64,000 nt of DNA from Flagellimonas eckloniae (GCF_001413955.1 NZ_LCTZ01000002.1:1908501-1972500); one strand, 5' to 3'. Counted from the stretch's first letter, positions 34,768 through 45,455 are shown. Program-made: numbers and translations. Notes: generated from the sequence alone by a model not told the origin.

Positions 34768-37455
34768 CTAAAGCTCATATTTTACCTTTAAATAGACATA
34801 TCTTGGCTGTACTATATAAGATGACGTACTAAAGAAAAGGTCATTATAGGTATCACGATTCAACTCTTCATTATTGGTCAAGTTGGTCGAATTAATACTA
34901 TACTCCCATTTGCTGTCTTTTTTCTGATAGGATAAGCTTGCATTCAGAAATCCATATTGGTTTTCTACCGTATCCGCTTTATCTCGATAAAAATAATAGT
35001 CATAATCCGCCAATAAGACAAATCCGTTCAAAAACGAGGCATCAAATCTTAAAAAAGGTTGGTCGGTAAAGAAAGTAGATTCGGTTTCATCAGCTTTATA
35101 ATCGTTTATATTATATCGATAACCAAGTTCCAAATTTGGAGCATTTCTAAAGCTGCTCCCTATTGAAAACCTATAATTCTGATTTAAGGATGTGGAGTTT
35201 CTTGGAGCATCATTCACAATATTATTTGTATTGGAATAGGATAGAGAAGCTCTAGTACTCACTTTTATCTTACCAAAAGTACGTTGAAAACTACCTGACC
35301 CGCTCAAGGTTTCATCTGCCAAATTAGAGTTTATTGTTGTTCTTGCTTGATTGATTCCTTCTATAACTGTATTTGTTTTGAACGCATCAATACGTTTGCT
35401 GTAACTGGCATTGGCAAAAATGTTCTGTAGATTAAACATGTTGAAACTAAAAAAATTCATAGAGACATTATGAAAAAGGGCGCTTTCCAAATCCCGATTG
35501 CCTTGGTAAAGTGCATTATAATTATTGAATACATACCCCTCAGCAAAATTATTGATATCCGAAAAGCTACGCCGTACGCTATAGTTCAACCGTAGGCTTT
35601 CTGATTGTTTAAATTGGTAATTCATAAAGAGATTGGGTACCACATTGAAAAGTTCATCTTTCACTTCAGTTCCCAGCTGATTGTTTGTTGCAGTATAGTT
35701 ATGTACACTCAATCCAGGGTTTATCGTTAATTTCCCTACAATCAATTTGTAATGTAACCCTAGGAAAATATCCGAAAAATTAAATCCAACCCTATTATTG
35801 AGTTCATCTTCCTGAAAGTTCAAATCAGCATCGTTGTCCAAAATCTGAAAAATTCTGGAATCAAAATTCTGGCTGCTTTGCGTAGTCCCCAGTGTAAAAT
35901 TTAGATTGCTTTTTGGTCCTGTAATCAGAAAATAATCCAACTTGGCATCAAGACGATTGGTAAGCACCCGCTGTTCTTGATTCACATTAAAAATGCCTTG
36001 ATTTTCATCAAAAGGAACAATGTCTTCGAACGGCTGCACCGAACGAATGGCATTATAAAATGGATCTTCGTTGGAATGTACATATTGTGTTTCCAAAGCA
36101 AAGATATTCTTCTCATTCAACGTATAGTACAGATTGGAATTTTGGGTTATGCCAAGTGGCTTTTGCTTCTTGTTCTCCTCAATATCATCGGTTACATCAG
36201 AAACGGACAAAATATTTACATTCTCATTTTCATCAGATAATTTCAAGATAACATCGTAATTCCACTGTAAATTTTCCGAAGGTTTGTAATCAGATGCAAA
36301 TTTGACCAAGCCCAATTTAGATATTTGTTTGGTATTTGTAACGGTAGATTCAATCTGATTTGTGGTTATAAATGTCCTGGTTGCATCCGTCTCCATCAGC
36401 GTATTGTTGTAGGAATAAATGCCAAATCCGCTTAAACGCCAAGCTTCCGACGGTTTATAACTAAAGTTAACAGCTCCAAATCTGGAATCTATCTCTTTTG
36501 CACGATTGTTCTGTAAGGTTGATAGTCCCAAATCATTTGATCCCGTGCTAAAAATTGTTCCGTTGTTTGAACGCGTTGCTCCACGGAGTCCGCCAACAAA
36601 GGCACGAAAGTCCTGCGAGGTAAAAGGCAACTCTCCAATATTATTTAAATCTGTTAGAATATTAATGCTATATTTTGGACTGTAATAGAATAGTTTTGGG
36701 TGAGCAATATAGCGCTCGTCCAATCCAATACCTCCAGTAATTTCACCAAACCAAAATTTCTTTTTCCCTTCTTTCAACTTAATGTTGAGTGCAACATTAT
36801 CTTGATTGTTGGTAACACCGCTCAATTGGGAAACTTCGCTATAATTGCGCAAAACTTCAATTTTATCCAGTGCATTTGCAGGAATATTGTTTGCCGCCAA
36901 TTTAGAATCACCATCAAAAAAGTCTTCTCCTTCCACCATTACCTTGTTGACCGTCTTACCTTCCACTTCTATCTCCCCATCATCATTTATTTCAATGCCA
37001 GGAAGCTTTTCAAGTACATCGGCCAATTTCTTTTCGGTTCCAGAAACAAAAGAATCTGTATTGTAAACTATGGTATCTCCTTTAATAGTAATCGGAATTT
37101 CGTAAACCACCTCAACCTCATCTAAATCTTGTGTTTGTGAAAAAAGTATCACATCCCTCGCTAGGTCTTGGGTAGTTGTTGTGATCGGGATTTCTTTAGT
37201 TTGAAAACCCAGATAACTTATTTTGATTATATAATTGGAATTGGCCTTTACTTTTAAACGGTAAAGCCCTTGAGGGTTTGTAATTCCAAATGCATCCAAT
37301 GCTTGATTTGCTTGATTAACGGCTACAACATTAGCAACATCCAAAGGATTTTGCAGAGAATCACGAACCGTTCCGGTAATTGTAATGTTTTGGGCTGATG
37401 CAACAGTTGCCAACAGCAACTGTATTGCAAGGAATACTTTATGAATATTTTGCAT
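34768..37455 (-). CDS. TonB receptor-like outer-membrane barrel with carboxypeptidase-like regulatory domain
   Basis: An 895-aa exported protein: signal peptide (MQNIHKVFLAIQLLLATVASAQ), CarboxypepD_reg domain (~24-105), plug-like domain (~125-215, KLADVLEKLPGIEINDDGEIEVEGK) and a large beta-barrel ending in an aromatic-rich strand (YVYLKVKYEL). The ATG overlaps the stop of the upstream GLPGLI gene by one base. Such GLPGLI/barrel pairs recur in Bacteroidota. The transported or assembled substrate is unknown. Confidence 0.83.
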   Translation of the reverse strand: MQNIHKVFLAIQLLLATVASAQNITITGTVRDSLQNPLDVANVVAVNQANQALDAFGITNPQGLYRLKVKANSNYIIKISYLGFQTKEIPITTTTQDLARDVILFSQTQDLDEVEVVYEIPITIKGDTIVYNTDSFVSGTEKKLADVLEKLPGIEINDDGEIEVEGKTVNKVMVEGEDFFDGDSKLAANNIPANALDKIEVLRNYSEVSQLSGVTNNQDNVALNIKLKEGKKKFWFGEITGGIGLDERYIAHPKLFYYSPKYSINILTDLNNIGELPFTSQDFRAFVGGLRGATRSNNGTIFSTGSNDLGLSTLQNNRAKEIDSRFGAVNFSYKPSEAWRLSGFGIYSYNNTLMETDATRTFITTNQIESTVTNTKQISKLGLVKFASDYKPSENLQWNYDVILKLSDENENVNILSVSDVTDDIEENKKQKPLGITQNSNLYYTLNEKNIFALETQYVHSNEDPFYNAIRSVQPFEDIVPFDENQGIFNVNQEQRVLTNRLDAKLDYFLITGPKSNLNFTLGTTQSSQNFDSRIFQILDNDADLNFQEDELNNRVGFNFSDIFLGLHYKLIVGKLTINPGLSVHNYTATNNQLGTEVKDELFNVVPNLFMNYQFKQSESLRLNYSVRRSFSDINNFAEGYVFNNYNALYQGNRDLESALFHNVSMNFFSFNMFNLQNIFANASYSKRIDAFKTNTVIEGINQARTTINSNLADETLSGSGSFQRTFGKIKVSTRASLSYSNTNNIVNDAPRNSTSLNQNYRFSIGSSFRNAPNLELGYRYNINDYKADETESTFFTDQPFLRFDASFLNGFVLLADYDYYFYRDKADTVENQYGFLNASLSYQKKDSKWEYSINSTNLTNNEELNRDTYNDLFFSTSSYIVQPRYVYLKVKYEL

Positions 37456-38360
37456 TAACCACCAAATCTTCTACCATTACCACCGCCGCGATTACCATTT
37501 CTGAAACGTTCTGAAAATTCTTTCATTTTTTCGGCAAAAAGCTCATCATATTCTTTCTGAGTAATTGCTTTCCCCTTTGAAGGCGCTTTTATCTCTTCCT
37601 TTTCTTCGGCGTTCAAAACAATTTTGTTGCATAGGATTGCCGTTCTACCATCATTCACTTCCAGAATCAATCCTGGAAGGCCCCAATACGGGCCTGGTCC
37701 TTGAGTAATCGGGATTTCTGGTGAATACCATGCTACAATTTCAACATTTTTTGGAGTATCGATACGAGCCAAGAGTGAGTTGTTTTTGGTGCTGTCTTTT
37801 TGAATAGTATCGTTTTCCGCCGTAGTATTCCCTTGTCTATCACCTCTTCCAAATCTTCGAAACTGTCTAAAATCAAGAGTATCCACCTCTTTTGTGGCCG
37901 TGGCCTTATAACACGTATAATTCCCGATTTTTTTGGTTTCGGAACCTAATTTCCATGCCCAGTTCCTCAAACTATCCTTGATCAAGAACTGCTTCCCAAG
38001 CATTTCAGAAGCATTCACATAGGATTGACTTTGAACATTTTTATAGTATTTCCCGGTTCCTTGGCCAAGGGAGAAACGAGGGCCTCTTCTATTCCCTCCG
38101 TTTGTAGTTGGTACTTCCAACTTTTCTTCCTGAACATATAGCGAAGCGGTACGGTCAAAGACTAGCTCATAGCTACGCTCCGAGTTATTTTTAATACGTT
38201 CCCTAATGCGTTGTTTTTGTTCTTCCGGTATTTGCCGGCTATCTAAATCAATATCAACAGTGGTCTTGCTTAGGTAGATGGCCTTACCCTGAAAATCTTG
38301 GGCGTTGGCTAAATTAAAACAGTAAAATCCCAAAAAGAGGATTAACAGTTGTTTACTCAT
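37455..38360 (-). CDS. GLPGLI family protein
   Basis: A 301-aa exported protein with a signal peptide (MSKQLLILFLGFYCFNLANAQ) and the name-giving motif in YWGLPGLILEVNDG (~225-238), just after the segment GNYTCYKATA and AWYSPEIPITQGPGP that typify the family. The C-terminus is rich in Gly, Arg and Asn (RFRNGNRGGGNGRRFGG). Function is unknown. It is coupled to the barrel gene downstream. Confidence 0.9.
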   Translation of the reverse strand: MSKQLLILFLGFYCFNLANAQDFQGKAIYLSKTTVDIDLDSRQIPEEQKQRIRERIKNNSERSYELVFDRTASLYVQEEKLEVPTTNGGNRRGPRFSLGQGTGKYYKNVQSQSYVNASEMLGKQFLIKDSLRNWAWKLGSETKKIGNYTCYKATATKEVDTLDFRQFRRFGRGDRQGNTTAENDTIQKDSTKNNSLLARIDTPKNVEIVAWYSPEIPITQGPGPYWGLPGLILEVNDGRTAILCNKIVLNAEEKEEIKAPSKGKAITQKEYDELFAEKMKEFSERFRNGNRGGGNGRRFGG

Positions 38361-38571
38361 TGTGGTTCTGATTTTTGAATTAGACCTAAAAATTGATAGA
38401 AGGTTTAATACAAAATCAAAAAAAATCCATAATCCAAGAGTAATTATTTTATTGCTTTGAATTTAAAGGAGAATCTTGACGAAAGGTTTTCGGTATAGAT
38501 GATATACTTTGTATATTGCATGCTCCGATTTTTATTTAAACTAGTACCTTTCGCACTAAACCATTAGCACT

Positions 38572-39189
38572 ATGCACATTGCCGTTGCCGGAAACATTGG
38601 AGCAGGAAAAACAACTTTAACCAATTTACTTTCAAAACATTATAAATGGGAGGCCCATTTTGAAGATGTGGTGGACAATCCATATCTAGATGATTTCTAC
38701 ACACAAATGGAACGTTGGAGCTTTAATCTTCAGATTTATTTTTTGAACAGCCGGTACAGACAGATATTAAAAATTCGCGAAGGTGGTAAAAAAGTGATTC
38801 AAGACCGAACCATTTATGAGGATGCCCACATTTTTGCTCCCAACCTGCATGCAATGGGACTAATGACCAATCGCGATTTTGAAAACTATTCCAGCCTTTT
38901 TGAACTGATGGAAAGTTTGGTACAGCCACCAGATTTGCTTATTTACTTGCGCAGTTCCATTCCCAATTTGGTGAATCAAATCCATAAAAGGGGTAGGGAT
39001 TATGAAAACAGCATCTCCATTGATTACCTAAGTAGATTGAACGAACGGTATGAAGCTTGGGCAAATACCTATGAAAAAGGCAAACTCCTTATTATAGATG
39101 TCGACGACATAAATTTTGTTGATGAGCCTGAAGATTTAGGTGCTGTAATCAATAAGATTGATGCGGAGATTCACGGCCTATTTGAATAA
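38572..39189 (+). CDS. deoxynucleoside kinase
   Basis: A 205-aa kinase with the P-loop GNIGAGKTT (~7-15), the catalytic/sensor segment VIQDRTIYEDAHIF (~76-89) and the LID-type Arg region HKRGRDYE (~143-150). It phosphorylates deoxynucleosides in salvage; which ones (dAdo, dGuo, dCyd or dThd) cannot be assigned. A terminator-like hairpin follows at 39232. Confidence 0.9.
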   Translation: MHIAVAGNIGAGKTTLTNLLSKHYKWEAHFEDVVDNPYLDDFYTQMERWSFNLQIYFLNSRYRQILKIREGGKKVIQDRTIYEDAHIFAPNLHAMGLMTNRDFENYSSLFELMESLVQPPDLLIYLRSSIPNLVNQIHKRGRDYENSISIDYLSRLNERYEAWANTYEKGKLLIIDVDDINFVDEPEDLGAVINKIDAEIHGLFE

Positions 39190-39231
39190 GATTCGCTCTT
39201 CATATTAAATAATTGGATTTTTCACTCAACC

Positions 39232-39263
39232 AAAAGGACGGTTCACTCATTCCGCCTTTTATT
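39232..39263 (+). terminator. probable terminator after the deoxynucleoside kinase
   Basis: AAAAGG-A-CGG pairs with CCGCCTTTT (one bulged A) around a 10-nt loop, followed by TTTTATT. Confidence 0.5.
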
Positions 39264-39352
39264 CAGATAATTTTCAAGGTAGTTTAGATTGGGTTCAAAC
39301 ACCCTTAAGTATTAACTACACCTTTCTTTTGAAAGGCAAAAATTTGAAAATT

Positions 39353-40057
39353 ATGACACCAAAGAAAAATCAAGAATTGGAATTAAAAAAAAACAGTGTC
39401 CTATACTTTTCTATAGGACTAGCTGCAGTTATGTTGTTAACTTATGTTGCTTTAGACTGGAAAACATTTTATGAAACTCCTGAAGTTGTACAAAATTTAG
39501 ACAAACCTGATGATATAGATGAAATACTCCCACCTATACTTATCAATTTACCTCCTCCCCCACCACCTAAAATTCAAGCACCACCGGTCATTGAAATTGT
39601 TCCTGATGATGAAAAAATCGTTGAAACCGTCATTGAATCGACGGAGACGGACCAAAATACAGAAATTGCTAAGTTGGAGGATATCGAAGTTGCTGACAAT
39701 GATATTCCTGATGAAGTCTCGTTTATTGTAATTGAAGATGTCCCCATTTTTCCCGGTTGTGAAGGAGCAGATGACAAACGAGCCTGTTTTCAAGAAATGA
39801 TGCAAAAACACATCAGAAAGAACTTCCGTTATCCAGAAAATGCTGTTGAAATGAATCTACAAGGAAAGGTAAACATAGTTTTCACCATTCAAAAAGATGG
39901 AAATATTGATAACGTAAAAATGCGCGGACCTCATAAAATTCTAGAAACCGAAGCGGCACGGATCATCTCTAAACTGCCAAAAATGACTCCTGGAAAACAG
40001 CGCGGCACTCCAGTAAAGGTTCCATTTGCTATACCCATTACATTTAAGCTTCAATAA
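39353..40057 (+). CDS. TonB family energy transducer
   Basis: A 234-aa protein (ATG at 39353; a TTG at 39329 would add eight residues). It has an N-terminal cytoplasmic stretch, one transmembrane helix (~18-36, SVLYFSIGLAAVMLLTYVA), a Pro-rich linker (LPPPPPPKIQAPPVIEI) and a C-terminal TonB domain with YPENAVEMNLQGKVNIVFTI. It is expected to couple inner-membrane energy to outer-membrane receptors. No exbB or exbD lies nearby. Confidence 0.88.
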   Translation: MTPKKNQELELKKNSVLYFSIGLAAVMLLTYVALDWKTFYETPEVVQNLDKPDDIDEILPPILINLPPPPPPKIQAPPVIEIVPDDEKIVETVIESTETDQNTEIAKLEDIEVADNDIPDEVSFIVIEDVPIFPGCEGADDKRACFQEMMQKHIRKNFRYPENAVEMNLQGKVNIVFTIQKDGNIDNVKMRGPHKILETEAARIISKLPKMTPGKQRGTPVKVPFAIPITFKLQ

Positions 40058-40065
40058 AACCAAAA

Positions 40066-40080
40066 TGTCACATCGAGCGC
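40066..40080 (+). repeat. left-end fragment of the interspersed TGTCA element
   Basis: TGTCACATCGAGCGC is identical to the first 15 nt of the element at 53362. The following ~60 nt have drifted or belong to a variant. Confidence 0.45.
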
Positions 40081-40142
40081 GATTGGGATATCTAAATCTA
40101 AAATAGTTCTCGACTCCCCTCGAACTTATAAACGAAGTAAAT

Positions 40143-40176
40143 AAAAAAGGGCGCATATTAAAGTGGGCCCTTTTTT
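40143..40176. terminator. terminator after the tonB gene
   Basis: A 10-bp stem AAAAAAGGGC / GCCCTTTTTT with a 14-nt loop, with A and T runs on either side, so it could work in both directions. Confidence 0.65.
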
Positions 40177-40267
40177 AAAGTTTTCACGTACTGTTGATTT
40201 TCCGAAATCGCTTAAGAAATTGGTCAATTTTCCCTAGCTTCGGAAGGAATCAACCATTTCTCCAAAG

Positions 40268-42388
40268 ATGATACTTAAAAAAAAGCATCCATTACCAATA
40301 TCCCTTTTCGTTCTCTGCTTTATACTTTTGTCTTGTGAATCTTCAGATAAGCCAGAAAAAAAAGCGTATGACACTTGGTCATCTTACTTGGGTGGACCTG
40401 ACCGCAACCACTATTCCACGCTCTCTCAAATAACACCAGAAAATGTAAAAAATCTAAAAGTTGCATGGTCATACTCTGCCCCAGATTATGGTCAAATGCA
40501 AATGAATCCCATAATAGTGGATTCCATGCTATATGGAGTTACTGCTGCATTGAGAGCCGTAGCACTTCATGCAGGCACTGGAAAAGAGCTTTGGAGGTTT
40601 GGGGATTCCCTAAAATTACCAACCTCTACCAGTAGAGGAGTTTCCTATTGGTCCAAAAGGGATGATAAGAGAATTTTGTACACTGCAGGACCTAATCTAT
40701 ATGCCCTTAATGCATTAACCGGAAAGCTTATTTCCTCTTTTGGTGATAATGGTAAAATTGATTTACGCTCTGGAATGCCTGAACATGCCAGGGATAAATT
40801 TGTAATATCCAATACCCCCGGAACCATTTACAAAGATCTTATTGTAATGCCCATTCGCTTGGGCGAAGATGTGGGTTCCGCGCCAGGCAACATTATGGCC
40901 TTCAATGTGATAACAGGTGATGTTGAATGGGTTTTTCATACTATACCGCATCCCGAAGAAGAAGGATATGAGACATGGGAAAACAAGGTTGCCTACAAAA
41001 GTGACATTATTGGTGCAGCCAATAACTGGGCAGGGATGGCTGTAGATGAAGAAACTGGAATTCTATATGTTCCCACAGGTTCCGCTTCGCCTGATTTTTA
41101 TGGTGGCCTTCGTAAAGGTTCCAATTTGTACGCAAATTGCCTTTTGGCCATAGAGGCTCAAACCGGAAAGCGGATATGGCACTTTCAATTTGTACATCAT
41201 GATATTTGGGATAGGGATTTACCAGCACCCCCCAATCTTATCACCGTAGAAAGAAATGGTAAGAAAATTAAGGCAGTTGCCCAAGTGACCAAACAAGGAT
41301 ATGTTTACGTCTTTAATCGTGCTACCGGAGAACCCCTCTTTGATATTGAAGAAGTAGCTGTACCAGCATCAACCTTAAACGGAGAGACAGCATGGAAAAC
41401 CCAGCCTATTCCCATAAAACCAGAACCCTTTGCTCGATTGTCCAAGGATTTGACGGCGGACGATATTAGTCCTTACGCTAAAAATCAGGAAGAGTTGAGG
41501 CAAATTTTAAGAAATTCTGATAAACGTGAGTATAACCCACCAAGCCTTAATCCAAACTTGATATTTCCCGGGTTTGATGGCGCCGCTGAATGGGGTGGAA
41601 CTGGAGCAGACCCTGAAGAGGGTATCATTTATGTGAATTCTAATGAAATGCCATGGTTAATTCAAATGGTGGAAAATGAAGAGGTGATGGAAGATGTTAC
41701 CATAGGTGAACGAGTTTATGGACAGTATTGCGTAGTCTGCCATCAAAAGGATAGAAAAGGCAATGTTGCTAGTAGTTATCCTTCTCTTTTGAATATAAAG
41801 TCTACCAAATCCAAAGTGGAAGTTTCAGAATTGATTGCTAATGGTAAGGGAATGATGACTGGTTTTCCGCAAATTCCTGAAGCTGAAAAAGAAGCATTGA
41901 TACAATTCCTATTTGATCAAGAAACAGCAGTGGACACAAGTTCTACTTCTACATCTTACCCCCTTCCCTATAAGTTTAAAGGGTATAAAAGGTTTCAGGA
42001 CAGTAAAGGTTTTCCTGCCATTTCCCCACCATGGGGGACCATGCACGCCATTAATTTGAATACTGGGGACTTTATTTGGTCCATTACACTTGGAGATACC
42101 CCTGAATTAAAAGAAAAAGGATTTCCCCAAACTGGATGTGAAAATTATGGTGGTCCAATTATTACAGAAAATGGGCTATTGTTCATTGCAGCAACAAAGG
42201 ATGGCTATTTTAGGGCCTTTAATAAAAAAACGGGGAAACTTCTCTGGGAATATGAGTTGCCTTCTGCAGCTTTTGCAACACCGGCCATGTATAAACTCAA
42301 TGGAAAACAGTTTATAGCGATTGCCTGTGGTGGCGAAAAATTGAATACCAAAAAAGGAAATCAGATAATTGCTTTTGCTCTAAAATAA
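40268..42388 (+). CDS. PQQ-dependent dehydrogenase lipoprotein with embedded cytochrome c domain
   Basis: A 706-aa protein with a lipoprotein signal (LFVLCFILLSCESS). It folds as a PQQ-type beta-propeller (repeats such as ALNALTGKLISSFG, IEAQTGKRIWHFQ, VFNRATGEPLF, INLNTGDFIW). A cytochrome c domain with CVVCH (~488-492) and Met-containing downstream helices is inserted near residues 470-560. It resembles membrane-bound quinoprotein glucose/alcohol dehydrogenases; the substrate is unknown. Heme c lets it pass electrons on. No PQQ biosynthesis genes are in the window. Confidence 0.87.
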   Translation: MILKKKHPLPISLFVLCFILLSCESSDKPEKKAYDTWSSYLGGPDRNHYSTLSQITPENVKNLKVAWSYSAPDYGQMQMNPIIVDSMLYGVTAALRAVALHAGTGKELWRFGDSLKLPTSTSRGVSYWSKRDDKRILYTAGPNLYALNALTGKLISSFGDNGKIDLRSGMPEHARDKFVISNTPGTIYKDLIVMPIRLGEDVGSAPGNIMAFNVITGDVEWVFHTIPHPEEEGYETWENKVAYKSDIIGAANNWAGMAVDEETGILYVPTGSASPDFYGGLRKGSNLYANCLLAIEAQTGKRIWHFQFVHHDIWDRDLPAPPNLITVERNGKKIKAVAQVTKQGYVYVFNRATGEPLFDIEEVAVPASTLNGETAWKTQPIPIKPEPFARLSKDLTADDISPYAKNQEELRQILRNSDKREYNPPSLNPNLIFPGFDGAAEWGGTGADPEEGIIYVNSNEMPWLIQMVENEEVMEDVTIGERVYGQYCVVCHQKDRKGNVASSYPSLLNIKSTKSKVEVSELIANGKGMMTGFPQIPEAEKEALIQFLFDQETAVDTSSTSTSYPLPYKFKGYKRFQDSKGFPAISPPWGTMHAINLNTGDFIWSITLGDTPELKEKGFPQTGCENYGGPIITENGLLFIAATKDGYFRAFNKKTGKLLWEYELPSAAFATPAMYKLNGKQFIAIACGGEKLNTKKGNQIIAFALK

Positions 42389-42397
42389 CGGTAAAAA

Positions 42398-42424
42398 AAA
42401 CCACGCTCAAAAGCGTGGTTTTTT
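42398..42424. terminator. bidirectional terminator between the PQQ dehydrogenase and hppA
   Basis: AAACCACGCT / AGCGTGGTTT stem around a 3-4 nt loop with A-run and T-run flanks. It serves two convergent genes. Confidence 0.85.
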
Positions 42425-42447
42425 GTTTTTATTTAAAGTTTAATCAA

Positions 42448-44814
42448 CTACTCAATTTTAATTGAGCTTGAATATTTCTCAACCTGAGCCTTAACTTCTT
42501 CCTTAGTAGCTCCGGTAAACTCTTTTATTTCTTCTTTTACTTCTCCGGCAACTTCATTTGTTGATGTTACCACTGCCTTAAATAGTCCATCAGCGGTATT
42601 GCTCATTTCAACACGAATTTGCTTCTCCATTTGCCTTTCAACAACTTCGGTAGCAATTTTGGTTTCGTTATATGCCATCATTTTATCTGCGCTAATTGCA
42701 ATACTTGGAGCAATAACCAATGCAACAACTGACATTAATTTCAGCAAGATGTTCAATGAAGGTCCAGAAGTATCTTTAAATGGATCACCAACAGTATCAC
42801 CAACAACAGCAGCTTTATGGGCATCTGTTCCTTTTCGACCATCAGACTCTATCATTTTTTTAGCATTGTCCCAAGCACCACCTGCGTTGGATTGGAAAAT
42901 TGCCATTAAAACCCCAGCTGAAGTAACACCGGCCAATAGACCACCTAACATTTCCGCTCCGCCAATAAATCCTACTGCCACAGGAACTGCTATCGCCAAA
43001 AGACCCGGCAATACCATTTCTTTTATTGAGGCTTTTGTTGAAATATCAACACATTTATCATATTCAGCATAACCATCGGCAGCATCAAAAGTGGCACGCT
43101 GATCAGGGGTCGCTTTAGACATATCTGAATCAACAGCTCTCATTACTTCTAGGGCCGCTTTCAACTGCGGAATATCCCTAAATTGACGACGAACCTCTTC
43201 AATCATCGCCATTGCAGCTCTACCTACTGCATTCATAGAAAGTGCAGAGAATACAAAAGGCAACATTGCACCTACAAGGAGTCCCGCCATTACAGTTGGT
43301 TTAGAAACATCAATAGAAGTAACATTTGCAACTTTCATAAAGGCAGAAAATAAAGCCAAGGCTGTTAAGGCAGCAGAAGCTATTGCAAATCCTTTACCAA
43401 TAGCTGCTGTTGTATTCCCAACCGCATCTAATTTATCGGTACGCTCACGAACTTCAGGATCTAGTTCTGCCATTTCAGCAATACCACCTGCATTATCAGA
43501 AATTGGACCGTACGCATCAACTGCTAACTGGATACCTGTATTTGCCAGCATACCAACAGCAGCGATTGCGATACCATAAAGACCTGCAAAATGGTGTGAA
43601 ACCAAAATCGCAGCAGCGATCAAAAGAATAGGAATCATTGTTGACATCATACCAACACCTAAACCTGAAATAATATTTGTAGCTGCACCAGTTTCCGATT
43701 GTTTTACAATAGAATTTACCGGTTTTGTACCTGTACCCGTATAATACTCTGTAATCTTACCAACTCCTAAACCAGCAATGAGGCCAGCTAAGGTTGCCCA
43801 AAAAATACCCATAGCTCCAAAAGGCAATCCATCGACCGTCTCAGGAATCAAGGCATTAATGATGAAATAAGAAGCGACTACCATTAAACCTGCCGATCCA
43901 AACTCACCAATATTTAAAGCTGTCTGTGGATTACCACCATCCTTTACCCTTACAAAGAAGGTACCTATAATTGACATTATGATACCTACAGCAGCTAATA
44001 CCAATGGAAGGTAAACCGCGCCTAAACCTGCAAAATCTGGAGTGATAATAAATGCTCCCAATACCATTGTCCCTATTATGGAACCAACATAAGATTCGAA
44101 TAAATCCGCTCCCATACCTGCAACATCTCCAACATTGTCCCCAACGTTATCTGCAATTGTAGCTGGATTTAATGGATGATCTTCAGGAATACCTGCTTCA
44201 ACTTTACCTACAAGGTCAGCTCCCACATCGGCAGCTTTTGTATAAATCCCACCGCCAACACGGGCAAAAAGTGCTATTGACGATGCTCCTAGTGAGAATC
44301 CTGATAATACATTCAATACTAAACCGAGATTATCAGCCCCAGGCCAAATACTTTGATAAATTAAAAACAATCCGCTCAGTCCCAAAACACCAAGACCAAC
44401 AACACCCAAGCCCATTACGGCCCCTCCAGCAAAAGCAACTTCCAAAGCTTTTCCCAAAGATGTTTTAGCTGCCTGTGTAGTTCTTACGTTAGCTTTTGTA
44501 GCGACCTTCATACCAATAAAACCTGCTAAGGCTGAGCAAATAGCTCCAACTATAAAGGAAACTGCTACCATTCCGTTGGATCCAGCCTCGTTGCTACCTT
44601 TTAGGTATAGCAAAACCGCAACTGCAATCACAAAAATGCTTAAAATTTTATATTCTGCTTTTAAGAAAGACATTGCCCCATCGGCAATGTTTTTGGCAAT
44701 CCTTGCCATTTTAGCATCACCTACTTCTTGTTTGGAAACCCATCCGCTTTTAATAAAAACATATAAGAGTGCCAAAACACCAAATGCGGGCAAAAACTTT
44801 ACGATTAATTCCAT
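42448..44814 (-). CDS. hppA: K+-dependent membrane pyrophosphatase
   Basis: A 788-aa, ~16-helix ion-pumping pyrophosphatase. Catalytic segments are visible ([35 protein letters not shown]). The ionic-selectivity motif [10 protein letters not shown] (~470) has Ala where K+-independent enzymes have Lys, so it should need K+. Whether it moves Na+ or H+ needs other residues to be checked. The C-terminal ~60 residues are a charged, helical, non-membrane tail ([20 protein letters not shown]), longer than usual. A soluble pyrophosphatase gene follows upstream at 44928. Confidence 0.93.
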   Translation of the reverse strand: MELIVKFLPAFGVLALLYVFIKSGWVSKQEVGDAKMARIAKNIADGAMSFLKAEYKILSIFVIAVAVLLYLKGSNEAGSNGMVAVSFIVGAICSALAGFIGMKVATKANVRTTQAAKTSLGKALEVAFAGGAVMGLGVVGLGVLGLSGLFLIYQSIWPGADNLGLVLNVLSGFSLGASSIALFARVGGGIYTKAADVGADLVGKVEAGIPEDHPLNPATIADNVGDNVGDVAGMGADLFESYVGSIIGTMVLGAFIITPDFAGLGAVYLPLVLAAVGIIMSIIGTFFVRVKDGGNPQTALNIGEFGSAGLMVVASYFIINALIPETVDGLPFGAMGIFWATLAGLIAGLGVGKITEYYTGTGTKPVNSIVKQSETGAATNIISGLGVGMMSTMIPILLIAAAILVSHHFAGLYGIAIAAVGMLANTGIQLAVDAYGPISDNAGGIAEMAELDPEVRERTDKLDAVGNTTAAIGKGFAIASAALTALALFSAFMKVANVTSIDVSKPTVMAGLLVGAMLPFVFSALSMNAVGRAAMAMIEEVRRQFRDIPQLKAALEVMRAVDSDMSKATPDQRATFDAADGYAEYDKCVDISTKASIKEMVLPGLLAIAVPVAVGFIGGAEMLGGLLAGVTSAGVLMAIFQSNAGGAWDNAKKMIESDGRKGTDAHKAAVVGDTVGDPFKDTSGPSLNILLKLMSVVALVIAPSIAISADKMMAYNETKIATEVVERQMEKQIRVEMSNTADGLFKAVVTSTNEVAGEVKEEIKEFTGATKEEVKAQVEKYSSSIKIE

Positions 44815-44876
44815 AGTTGTTCAGTTATTTATACTTTTTGAATGGCAGCAAAAGTAGTAAAATACCGACTAATAAA

Positions 44877-44909
44877 AAAAATGCCCTTTTGATTGTCAAA
44901 AGGGCATTT
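44877..44909. terminator. terminator between ppa and hppA
   Basis: A nearly perfect 15-bp stem AAAATGCCCTTTTGA / TCAAAAGGGCATTTT with a 3-nt loop and flanking A/T runs. It ends the ppa transcript before the hppA promoter region. Confidence 0.8.
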
Positions 44910-44927
44910 TTTCGCTGCTAAATTCGT

Positions 44928-45455
44928 TTAAATTGTAAAAGTGCGCTTCTTCTTGTGTTCGCTTTCATCGTATCGCTTAACACATTGGTGATAGATTTCA
45001 ACAGCCTCCTTAACATCTCCCCAACCACCAGTATCTACCTTCTTTTCTTCTAAATCTTTATAAACTTTAAAAAAATGTTCGATTTCTTTCTTACGGTGTG
45101 GGTTTATATCACTGATATCTTCCTTCTTATTCCAAACAGGGTCACTTACAGGAACGCAAATTATTTTCTCATCTGGTCCCTTTTCATCGGTCATATGAAA
45201 AACGCCAATGGGTTTTACCTCCATCACTACCATTGGATAAGTGGGCTCTGTACCCAAAACCAAAACATCCAATGGATCTTTATCCAATGCAAGGGTCTCT
45301 GGAACAAAACCATAATCACCCGGATACATCATTGAGGAAAACAATGTTCTATCAAATCGGATTTTATGAAGAGTGAAATCGTATTCGTATTTGTTTCTAC
45401 TCCCTTTTGGGATTTCTATAAGCACATCAAAGGTTACTTGTTCTTTTTCGGACAT
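44928..45455 (-). CDS. ppa: soluble inorganic pyrophosphatase (family I)
   Basis: A 175-aa enzyme that hydrolyses pyrophosphate to phosphate. I use the ATG at 45455 (MSEKEQVTF); the frame extends only to a TTG upstream. The family I active-site segment is present: EIPKGSRNKYEYD, YPGDYGFVPETLALDKDPLDVLV with its metal-binding Asp residues, and KEIEHFFKVYKDLE. Sitting next to hppA, it offers a second, energy-wasting route for the same substrate. Confidence 0.95.
   Translation of the reverse strand: MSEKEQVTFDVLIEIPKGSRNKYEYDFTLHKIRFDRTLFSSMMYPGDYGFVPETLALDKDPLDVLVLGTEPTYPMVVMEVKPIGVFHMTDEKGPDEKIICVPVSDPVWNKKEDISDINPHRKKEIEHFFKVYKDLEEKKVDTGGWGDVKEAVEIYHQCVKRYDESEHKKKRTFTI

Noticed and set aside
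42448..44814. The membrane pyrophosphatase as a K+-independent H+ pump
   Set aside because: The [10 protein letters not shown] segment has Ala rather than Lys at the key position, which marks the K+-dependent type.
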